The notes beneath the pieces are model-generated. The model was given only the letters and a program-made list of their open reading frames with translations, had not been told where the DNA came from and searched no databases. Below, in pieces: positions 5,834-13,546 of a stretch of 13,546 nt of DNA (position 1 is its first letter; each line of letters begins with the position of its first letter). Source of the DNA: JAIVJN01 sp036732565 (GTDB lineage: Bacteria; Acidobacteriota; Vicinamibacteria; Vicinamibacterales; UBA2999). The position numbers and the translations under genes are program-made. The stretch lies in the NCBI GenBank assembly GCA_036732565.1, contig DAINCF010000166.1:1-13546 (forward strand), given 5' to 3'.

Positions 5834-8148
5834 AGGCGTTGTGGTCCAAGGCGATCGACATCACGCATGTCGGCCAGGGCCAACAGGAATGCCAAGGTTG
5901 ATTCCGCACCCTGATTCTCGTTGACCCGCTCGGCGTGGAGACCGTCCCGACAACCGCCGGTCGACGCGTCGTACACCCACTGGCCGAGCGCGTTCTCCCC
6001 GAGAAACCAGTCGAAGGCGCATCGTGCGCGATCGTTCCAGGCGGTGTCCTCCGCGATGCGCGCGGCGTCGAGGCAGGCTGAGACGAGGGTGGCTGCTTCG
6101 ATGGGCTGCTGGTCGAACTCGGCGCGCGGCGCGCCCCTGACATGGAATCCATTCGTCCCGACCGGGGCGAACAGTCCTTGCGGCGTGACCTGCGTCGCCA
6201 CGAGCCAATCCAACGACTCGAGTCCCGCGGCGACGAGATCCTCACGGTGAAGTCGGGCCCCTGACACGAGGAGCGCGTGCGACAGTTGCGCGTTGGCATA
6301 GGTGAGCCGGTCCTCGAACCACGTCCAATCAGGCCGGCGCCCCGTCGTCAACAAGCGCAGCAGTTGCTCGGCGAGCGTCGTGCGAATTGCCTGGACTTCA
6401 CGATCTCCTTCGAACGCCCGGAGGTACTCGTCAATCCCCAAGAGGGTCGACGCCCACGCACGCGGGCTCGTGAAGTCGCGCACCGCCGGAAGTGCCGCAT
6501 GGAACAAATTGCCGGCGAGACTCTGCCGGCCCGGGTCGGCAGAGCGGCCGACCACGACGCCGAGCGCGTGCAGTCCGCGGCCGTGACTGTCTTCCGAGCC
6601 GAATTCCTCCAGCCACTGTCGGGAATAGGAGAGGAAATTCCTGAATCGGCCGCAGGATGGGTTGAACGCCGCGTCGATGAACGCGAGATACCGCGTCGCC
6701 AACAGTCTGACGACCTCGACATCGTCAACGCCGCCTTCTTCGAGGCGCGCCATCAGCAGCAGTGCCCGGGCGTTGTCGTCGAGACAGTAACCTTCGTTGT
6801 AGCGCGGCACACAAAACGTCGCGTGCTGTAGGATGCCCGTGTCGTCGGTGAGCACGCGCACGTGCTTCAAATTGACGTCGGGCAGCCCAGGCGCGCGTCG
6901 CGCAAGCGTTTGGACCTCGACCACGTTGCGCAGGCGGCTGGCGTGCGTGTCCCGTGCATGTGTAAAGCTGTCGACGTAGCGAGCGCCCACGGACGGCCAC
7001 AGCATGGTATGGCCGTAGGCGGCCGCGCGTTGCTGCATGTTCAGACGCAGCTGGTCGTCGTCCAGCAGACGGATCACGGCGGATCCGATCGCTACAGGGT
7101 CTCGCCACGGCACGAGGACGCCTCGGTCCTCGGCCAGCAGCTCACTGGCATACAGATACGGCGTCGAAATGACGGCTCGGCCCGACCCGAGCGCATACGC
7201 GAGCGTGCCCGACGTGCTCTGCTCCGGATTCAAGTACGGCGTGATGTAGATATCGGCGGCCGCCAGAAACTCGGTCAGTTCCTCTTGGCTGACGAAGCGG
7301 TCGTGGAAGATCACGTGCTGATCGACGCCCAACTGGCGGGCTCTGGTCTCGAGCATGAGACGATACGCTTCGCCGTGACGTGCCTTGACATGCGGATGCG
7401 TCGCGCCGAGCACGACGTAGAGCGTCTCCGGGTGTGCGGCGACAATCGCCGGGAGGGCCTCGATCGCGTGCTCGATGCCTTTGTCGGGTGAGAGCAACCC
7501 GAAGGTCAGCAGAACGGCGTGGCCGTCCACACCGGTTCGGCGCTTGCTGTCCGCCGTTGCCGGAAGCTTGGGAATCCCGTGCGGCACGACATCGATCTTG
7601 CTTCGCGCGACTCCATACGTGGACTCCAGCGTCTCGGCGCCATGCGCGCTCATGACCACCAATCGCTCGGACGTTTCTGCCAACGCCTCCATGACCATGC
7701 GCTGCGCGTTGTTGGGAGCTCGCAGTACGGTATGAAGCGTCGTGACCACCGGCATCCGCAGCTCTCGCAGCAGCAACAGCACGTGGCTGCCGGCCTTGCC
7801 TCCGAAGATGCCGAATTCATGCTGCAGCGACACGACATCCACGGCATTGACATTCAGATAGTCCGCGGCGCGCCGATACGACGCAATCTCGGCCTCGCTG
7901 ATCTCGAAGCGGACGTGTTCTCCGTAGCTGTAGTGCGTGCCCGGATCGTTGACGGCGATGACGAAGCAATCAACGGTCGGCGAGGCTTCGGCGACAGCGT
8001 CCTGCAGATGCGACGTGAAGGTGGCGATGCCGCATTGGCGAGGCAAATGGTTGCCGAGAATCGCGACACGCCTCAGCGCACCGGTCGGTTCATGTATGGC
8101 CCCCGAGGGCGGACTCTGCCGGGTTGACGGCGCAATCGTTGTAATCAC
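5830..8148 (-). CDS. GT4 glycosyltransferase fused to a predicted (alpha/alpha)6-barrel domain
   Basis: A 772-residue two-part protein. Residues about 27-400 form a GT-B fold of family GT4: VAILGNHLPRQCGIATFTSHL (28-48), VVSLQHEFGIFGG (105-117), FGLLSPDKGIEHAI (216-229), and the nucleotide-sugar region YLNPEQSTSGTLAYALGSGRAV (305-326) at the position of the usual E-x7-E motif. Residues about 430-765 are helix-rich with repeated motifs CLDDNARALLL (455-465), EDSHGRGLHALG (519-530), PDWTWFEDRLTYANA (606-620), QPIEAATLVSACLDAA (681-696) and NENQGAESTLAFLLA (743-757), as in (alpha/alpha)6 toroid glycosidases or epimerases. Its activity is unknown to me. The start is GTG 8148, with no clear ribosome site. 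The gene lies 10 bases after a small membrane-protein gene and overlaps the GH130 gene by 4 bases, so the three are probably one operon. No signal peptide is visible. Acceptor and sugar are unknown. Confidence 0.85.
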   Translation of the reverse strand: MITTIAPSTRQSPPSGAIHEPTGALRRVAILGNHLPRQCGIATFTSHLQDAVAEASPTVDCFVIAVNDPGTHYSYGEHVRFEISEAEIASYRRAADYLNVNAVDVVSLQHEFGIFGGKAGSHVLLLLRELRMPVVTTLHTVLRAPNNAQRMVMEALAETSERLVVMSAHGAETLESTYGVARSKIDVVPHGIPKLPATADSKRRTGVDGHAVLLTFGLLSPDKGIEHAIEALPAIVAAHPETLYVVLGATHPHVKARHGEAYRLMLETRARQLGVDQHVIFHDRFVSQEELTEFLAAADIYITPYLNPEQSTSGTLAYALGSGRAVISTPYLYASELLAEDRGVLVPWRDPVAIGSAVIRLLDDDQLRLNMQQRAAAYGHTMLWPSVGARYVDSFTHARDTHASRLRNVVEVQTLARRAPGLPDVNLKHVRVLTDDTGILQHATFCVPRYNEGYCLDDNARALLLMARLEEGGVDDVEVVRLLATRYLAFIDAAFNPSCGRFRNFLSYSRQWLEEFGSEDSHGRGLHALGVVVGRSADPGRQSLAGNLFHAALPAVRDFTSPRAWASTLLGIDEYLRAFEGDREVQAIRTTLAEQLLRLLTTGRRPDWTWFEDRLTYANAQLSHALLVSGARLHREDLVAAGLESLDWLVATQVTPQGLFAPVGTNGFHVRGAPRAEFDQQPIEAATLVSACLDAARIAEDTAWNDRARCAFDWFLGENALGQWVYDASTGGCRDGLHAERVNENQGAESTLAFLLALADMRDVDRLGPQRL

Positions 8149-8158
8149 TGGTGCAGGG

Positions 8159-8353
8159 TTACCGGAGGGCGAGAATGGTGGCAGCGGTCAGCAGGGAGAG
8201 CATGAGCAGGGTCGTGGCCAGCTCGCGCCATCGTTCGAGCATCAGTTGCTCATGATCGCGGCCTTGCTGTGTCCAACGCTCCCATCGCTCGATAGCGGCC
8301 GCATCGGTCGAGGTGGACGCAAGAATAGCGATTGGGCGAGGTGTGCTGTCCAT
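8159..8353 (-). CDS. Small predicted membrane-anchored protein of unknown function
   Basis: A 64-residue reading frame from ATG 8353, or 78 residues from GTG 8395. I do not recognise a family. The N-terminal part is polar, with a Trp/Arg/Glu-rich amphipathic stretch (IERWERWTQQGRDHEQL). It ends in one hydrophobic helix of about 17 residues followed by a single Arg, so it looks like a C-terminally anchored membrane protein with its bulk in the cytoplasm. The stop codon lies 10 bases before the GTG of the GT4 fusion gene. That spacing, the consistent codon use and the believable helix argue for a real gene and an operon with GT4 and GH130. It might tether or stabilise the downstream enzymes at the membrane, which is only a guess. 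TACCAT at 8361-8366 on the same strand may be a -10 box. Confidence 0.55.
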   Translation of the reverse strand: MDSTPRPIAILASTSTDAAAIERWERWTQQGRDHEQLMLERWRELATTLLMLSLLTAATILALR

Positions 8354-8466
8354 GCCCTCGATGGTACCGGCCGGCTGGCCTCGAGGGCTGCTCACTCTTG
8401 AACATCAACCGTGAAGATTGCGGTGGTAGCCGTCCGCCGCGCGCGAAGCCCAGCCATGGTACAGTG

Positions 8467-8495
8467 GTGATACCAGACCGCTGCCGCGTTATAGT
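8467..8495 (+). promoter_or_regulatory. Probable promoter of the Crp-like gene
   Basis: TATAGT at 8490-8495 matches five of six positions of the -10 consensus. GTGATA at 8467-8472, exactly 17 bases upstream, matches four of six positions of the -35 consensus. RNA would start near 8502, giving a leader of about 17 bases to the ATG at 8519. A short inverted repeat, TGGTA (8457-8461) and TACCA (8471-8475) with a 9-base spacer, overlaps the -35 box and could be an operator, for example for autoregulation. Confidence 0.5.
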
Positions 8496-8518
8496 TGCGC
8501 GCGGTGGCCGCCCGCGCC

Positions 8519-9175
8519 ATGGCCCGACTACCGAAGACGCGTCGGTTCGACGCGCAGGCATTCCTCGATTCTGCCGGCGCGGCGCGGCGCGTGCTGGAGT
8601 TTCCCCGGAATGCCGTCATCTATACCCAGGGCGAACCTGCCGAGACGGTGTTCTACGTGCAACGCGGCCACGTGAAGCTCTCCGTGGTTTCGACGACCGG
8701 CAAGGAAGCCATCGTCGGTATGCTGACGGTGGGAGACTTCTTCGGTGAAGGGTGCCTCGCCGGGCAGCGCGTCCGAATGGGGACCGCCACGGCTCGAAGC
8801 GCTACCACCGTGGTGACCGTGGCCAAGAAGAAGATGCTGCGTTTGCTGCGTCAGCAGCACACGATGTCGGACTTGTTCATCGCGTATATCCTGGCGCGGA
8901 ACATTCGCGTCGAAGAAGACCTGGTCGATCAGCTGTTCAATTCGAGTGAGAAACGGCTGGCTCGGACGTTGCTGCTCCTGGCCCGATTTGGCAAGACCGC
9001 CGAGCCGCTCAGCGTGCTCCCGGCAGTGTCGCAGGAGACGCTCGCCGAGATCGTCGGCACGACCCGATCGCGCGTCAACTTCTTCATGAACAAATTCAAG
9101 CGCATGGGATTCATCGATTACCGCGACGGACTGCAGGTCAACAGCTCGCTGTTGAGCGTGATCCTTCACGACTAG
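8519..9175 (+). CDS. Crp/Fnr-family transcriptional regulator
   Basis: A DNA-binding regulator of 218 residues. The N-terminal cNMP-binding beta-roll (about 25-115) shows FPRNAVIYTQGEPAETVFYV (28-47), GHVKLS (50-55) and VGDFFGEGCLAG (71-82). A long dimer helix (about 112-140) and a winged helix-turn-helix (about 168-205, SQETLAEIVGTTRSRVNFFMNKFKRMGFI) follow. The four-cysteine set of FNR is missing, so an iron-sulfur oxygen sensor is unlikely. Aligned by eye to E. coli Crp, the pocket glutamate is kept (Glu77), but the Arg-Ser pair that holds the cAMP phosphate falls on Met87-Gly88, so cAMP binding is doubtful. Start chosen at ATG 8519; in-frame TTG 8495 and GTG 8504 add 8 and 5 residues but lie on or beside the -10 box. 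It is divergent from the glycan operon and may control it. Its targets are unknown. Confidence 0.9.
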   Translation: MARLPKTRRFDAQAFLDSAGAARRVLEFPRNAVIYTQGEPAETVFYVQRGHVKLSVVSTTGKEAIVGMLTVGDFFGEGCLAGQRVRMGTATARSATTVVTVAKKKMLRLLRQQHTMSDLFIAYILARNIRVEEDLVDQLFNSSEKRLARTLLLLARFGKTAEPLSVLPAVSQETLAEIVGTTRSRVNFFMNKFKRMGFIDYRDGLQVNSSLLSVILHD

Positions 9176-9223
9176 TCGGGCGCGAGCCCGCAGCCTCGCC
9201 CTCGACACCCAGGTGAATCTCGA

Positions 9224-9817
9224 ATGTCAGGCCAGGGTGGCGTCACGCGTTCGTCAGCCCGCGCGCGTACTCTGAGCTCCGTGATGTCGAGCACGGATTC
9301 CCGGGTCTGGCCGTACTACTTCTGCACCACCCTGATTGCCGTTCTCGGCAGCACGGCCCTCGTGCTCGCCGGCTCGACCACCCTGGCCATCGCCTGGACC
9401 TTGAACTTCAGCGTCATCGGCATCGTGATGGGGCTGGCGCCGTCGCTGCGCCGGCACGTCGGCTCCCGGTTCGTGGGCGGCGTCAGCCAGGCGGCGCTCG
9501 GCCGCTACGAGCGGCTCGGCATCCGGCGGTTTTCGCGGCTGCTTCCGGTGCGGCGCTCGCCGCGCGTGCGGCTCGAGGGTGGACGTCGCGGCCTCGGCCT
9601 CCTCGACGCCCGTTCGCGCGCGGCCGAGATCTCCCACGGCCTCATCTTCCTGGTCCTGGCATGCGCCGCCGGGGTCTGCGCGCTCATCGGCGAGCTCCGG
9701 GTGGCCGCATGGACGACCGTCTTGAACGCGATTTTCAATGGTTACCCGGTGCTGTTGCAGCGCTACACGCGCGCCAGGGTGTTACGTCTGCGCGCGCGGG
9801 GGCGTTCGACGATCTAA
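9224..9817 (+). CDS. CrtO-like (glycosyl-diaponeurosporenoate acyltransferase-like) membrane protein
   Basis: A 197-residue integral membrane protein. Hydrophobic segments lie at about 28-50, 51-73, 138-158 and 160-178. The cytosolic-loop motif RYERLGIRRFSRLLP (94-108) followed by EGG (118-120), RSRAAEISHG (130-139) and the C-terminal LLQRYTRAR (177-185) resembles the small CrtO acyltransferase family, named after the last step of staphyloxanthin synthesis in Staphylococcus. Many bacteria carry such proteins without that carotenoid pathway, and no carotenoid gene is in the window, so acylation of another membrane lipid or glycan is possible. AGGTGA at 9211-9216, 7 bases before the ATG, is the best ribosome site in the window and supports this start; the ATG at 9284 is an alternative. 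It lies 48 bases after the Crp-like gene and 9 bases before citrate synthase. Confidence 0.6.
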   Translation: MSGQGGVTRSSARARTLSSVMSSTDSRVWPYYFCTTLIAVLGSTALVLAGSTTLAIAWTLNFSVIGIVMGLAPSLRRHVGSRFVGGVSQAALGRYERLGIRRFSRLLPVRRSPRVRLEGGRRGLGLLDARSRAAEISHGLIFLVLACAAGVCALIGELRVAAWTTVLNAIFNGYPVLLQRYTRARVLRLRARGRSTI

Positions 9818-9820
9818 GAT
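9815..9820 (+). promoter_or_regulatory. Possible -10 box for a leaderless citrate synthase mRNA
   Basis: TAAGAT overlaps the stop codon of the preceding gene and ends exactly 6 bases before the citrate synthase ATG at 9827, so a transcript would start on the A of the start codon. No -35 match is seen 17 bases upstream. AGG at 9823-9825 is too close to the ATG to be a normal ribosome site. Confidence 0.4.
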
Positions 9821-9826
9821 TCAGGT

Positions 9827-10963
9827 ATGGCCGAAGTCAAAAGCAACGCTGGTCTCGAAGACGTTGTCGCGACGTCATCCGCGATTTGTTACCTGGACGG
9901 CGATCGCGGCGTGCTCGCGTACCGCGGACACGACATCCACGATCTCGCGCGGCACGCGACGTTCGAGGAGACCTGCTACTTGCTCTGGCATGGGCGGCTG
10001 CCGACCCGCGCCGAGCTTGGCGATCTGCAATCGCAACTGGCCATGGCACGGGCGCTGCCCGAGAGCGTGATCCGATACATGAACATGCTGCCGGCGTCCC
10101 ACGGCATGGATGCGCTACGGACGATGACGTCCGTGCTGGGGCACTACGATCCTGACGCATCGGAGAGCTCTGCGAGCGCGTCGTATCGCAAGGCCGTTCG
10201 TCTGACCGCGCAGATGGCCAGCCTGGTGGCCACCTGGGGCCGCATGCAGCAGGGCGGCGGTCTGGTGACCCCCGACCCGGCGATGGGCCACGCGGCCAGC
10301 TTCCTCTACATGCTGACCGGCCAGCGTCCCTCGCCCACGGCAGTGCGGGCGATGGACATCGCGCTGACGCTGCATGCCGATCACGAGCTGAACGCGTCGA
10401 CGTTCGCGGCGCGGGTCGCGGCCGCCACGCTGACCGACCTGCACTCGGCGATCGTGGCGGGCGTCGGCACGCTCAAGGGCCCGCTGCATGGTGGGGCCAA
10501 CGCCGAAGTGATGAAGATGCTGATCGAAATCGGGCAGGATGCCCCGGCCGAGCGCATCGATGCCTACGTGCGCGGCAAGCTCGCGCGCAAAGAGAAGATC
10601 CCCGGCTTCGGCCATCGCGTCTACAACACCGAGGACCCGCGGGCGACACACCTCCGACAGATGTCGAAGGAGCTTGGACAGAAAGCGGGGAGCACGCGCT
10701 GGTTCGACATGTCCGAGCGCATCGAAGCCATCGTGCGGACCGAGAAGGGGCTGTACGCGAACGTCGATTTCTACTCGGCGTCCACGTATTACACGATGGG
10801 GATTGGACTGGAGCTCTACACGCCAATCTTCGCGGTGAGCCGCATCTCCGGGTGGACCGCCCACGTTCTGGAGCAGTACGCGAACAACCGCTTGATTCGC
10901 CCGCGCGCGGAGTACACCGGCCCGAGCTACCCGCAGCCCTGGATCCCGCTCGAGCAGAGGTAA
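9827..10963 (+). CDS. gltA: Citrate synthase (short, type I-like form)
   Basis: Condenses acetyl-CoA and oxaloacetate to citrate, the entry step of the TCA cycle, in the cytoplasm. The 378 residues match the short dimeric citrate synthases of Gram-positive bacteria, archaea and some Gram-negatives, and lack the N-terminal extension of the E. coli enzyme. The catalytic triad is present: His221 in GPLHGGAN, His263 in GFGHRVY and Asp314 in NVDFYS. Oxaloacetate-binding residues include His186 in HADHELN. Other landmarks are AYRGHDI (31-37), ETCYLLWHGRLP (48-59) and the C-terminal RPRAEYTGP (358-366). The ATG at 9827 follows the preceding stop by 9 bases. A 2-methylcitrate synthase of the same fold cannot be excluded by eye, but no prp genes are adjacent. 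The lepA start codon follows immediately after its TAA. Confidence 0.93.
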   Translation: MAEVKSNAGLEDVVATSSAICYLDGDRGVLAYRGHDIHDLARHATFEETCYLLWHGRLPTRAELGDLQSQLAMARALPESVIRYMNMLPASHGMDALRTMTSVLGHYDPDASESSASASYRKAVRLTAQMASLVATWGRMQQGGGLVTPDPAMGHAASFLYMLTGQRPSPTAVRAMDIALTLHADHELNASTFAARVAAATLTDLHSAIVAGVGTLKGPLHGGANAEVMKMLIEIGQDAPAERIDAYVRGKLARKEKIPGFGHRVYNTEDPRATHLRQMSKELGQKAGSTRWFDMSERIEAIVRTEKGLYANVDFYSASTYYTMGIGLELYTPIFAVSRISGWTAHVLEQYANNRLIRPRAEYTGPSYPQPWIPLEQR

Positions 10964-12804
<1,841 letters not shown>

Positions 12805-12808
<4 letters not shown>

Positions 12809-13488
12809 CGACGACCACGCAGACGTTCCGCAAGTCGACCGTGCGCGAGTACTTCGAATCGATCGTCGTCGCCGTGATCCTGGCGTTGTTCATTCGCACG
12901 TTCGTGGTGCAGGCGTTCAAGATTCCCACCGGGTCGATGGAGCCGAACCTGCTCATCGGGGATCACCTGCTGGTCAACAAGTTCGTGTTCGCACCCACGG
13001 CCATGGGTATCGAGCGCGCGCTGCTGCCAATCCGCGACATCCGCCGTGGCGACGTCGTCGTCTTCAAGTACCCGGAGGAGCCGGATCGGGACTTCATCAA
13101 GCGCGTGATCGGCCTGCCGGGCGAGACGGTGGAGGTGCGCGATCGGCGCGTCCTCGTCGACGGCACGGCGATCGAGGATCCGTACGCGCACTATCTCTTC
13201 CCGGCGATGTCGGGGGGTGAATCGGCCGGCTTCGACGTACGCCAGCGCTACGGCCCCGTCACGGTGCCCGATGGGCACTACTTCATGATGGGCGACAACC
13301 GTGACAACTCACAGGACAGCCGCTACTGGGGGTTTCTGCCGCAGCACTATGTGAAGGGGCGGGCGCTGATGATCTACTGGTCGTTCGGCGGGTCCGATGC
13401 CTCGGCGCAAGGCCGGTCGGGTCTCGGCTCGCTGCTCAGTATCTTCACCGACACCCGCTGGGGACGCCTGCTACACCAGATTCATTAA
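12805..13488 (+). CDS. lepB: Signal peptidase I
   Basis: An inner-membrane serine protease that removes signal peptides from secreted proteins in the periplasm. The 227-residue protein has one N-terminal membrane anchor (about 17-36), box B PTGSMEPNL with catalytic Ser44, box D DFIKRVIGLPGE with the general base Lys99, and box E MGDNRDNSQDSR (162-173). The ATG overlaps the lepA stop as ATGA, so translation is probably coupled; AAGG at 12791-12794 is a plausible ribosome site about 10 bases upstream. The length is normal for a one-anchor form. It ends in TAA 13486-13488, followed at once by a palindromic element. No other secretion gene is in view. Confidence 0.96.
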
Positions 13489-13492
13489 CATT

Positions 13493-13545
13493 CGTGGGGG
13501 CCGGCTTTAGCCGGCCCTCAGGTCCGCCTGAAGGCGGACCCCACG
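13493..13545. repeat. Three-stem palindromic element after lepB
   Basis: Two perfect 8-base hairpins stand side by side: 13498-13505 with 13510-13517 (loop TTTA), and 13521-13528 with 13533-13540 (loop TGAA). A closing stem of up to 7 bases, 13493-13499 with 13539-13545, can enclose both, although it shares a few bases with the inner stems. The whole forms a three-way junction only a few bases after the lepB stop. There is no T-run, so it is more like a REP or other dispersed palindromic repeat than an intrinsic terminator, though it could still protect or end the lepB transcript. The right end is close to the window edge and more of it may lie outside. Confidence 0.7.
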
Positions 13546-13546
13546 C

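Noticed and set aside
9177..9190. Short hairpin after the Crp-like gene
   Set aside because: The stem is only 5 bases with a 4-base loop and no T-run. In DNA this GC-rich it is expected by chance, so it is not listed as a terminator.

Overview
The window is GC-rich, densely coding bacterial chromosome with nine protein genes of clear or partial identity, one small membrane protein gene and one gene cut by the left edge. No tRNA, rRNA, CRISPR array, transposase or phage gene is visible. Gene content, codon bias and protein style fit a free-living Gram-negative bacterium. Acidobacteriota, perhaps the class Vicinamibacteria, is my best guess, but this is an inference from general resemblance and not from a marker gene.

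Layout. Left block (minus strand): larB, which makes the first intermediate of the nickel-pincer nucleotide cofactor, followed by mutS2, whose 3' end lies outside the window. A compound inverted repeat fills the gap between them and overlaps the mutS2 start codon. Second block (plus strand, divergent from larB): a processive membrane glycosyltransferase of family GT2 resembling plant CslA (gluco)mannan synthases, a GC hairpin at its stop codon, then a small STAS-domain anti-sigma-factor antagonist. Third block (minus strand, converging on the STAS gene with a 7-base gap): a short gene for a protein with a C-terminal membrane anchor, a 772-residue fusion of a GT4 glycosyltransferase with a probable (alpha/alpha)6-barrel domain, and a GH130 mannoside-phosphorylase-like gene that overlaps the fusion gene by 4 bases. 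Fourth block (plus strand): a Crp/Fnr-type regulator divergent from the glycan genes, a small membrane protein resembling CrtO acyltransferases, citrate synthase, lepA (EF4) and lepB (signal peptidase I). gltA and lepA abut, and lepA and lepB overlap by 4 bases. The window closes with a three-stem palindromic element after lepB.

How the genes may work together. The centre, about 2.8-9.2 kb, looks like a glycan locus: a CslA-like synthase, a GT4/(alpha/alpha)6 fusion and a GH130 phosphorylase could build and recycle a beta-mannan-like or glucomannan-like polymer or glycoconjugate. The STAS protein and the Crp-like protein are possible local regulators. That functional link is inferred from position and family, not proven. 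The remaining genes are ordinary housekeeping functions. Several start codons lie 5-7 bases after a TANNNT-like hexamer, which suggests leaderless transcripts in this organism.
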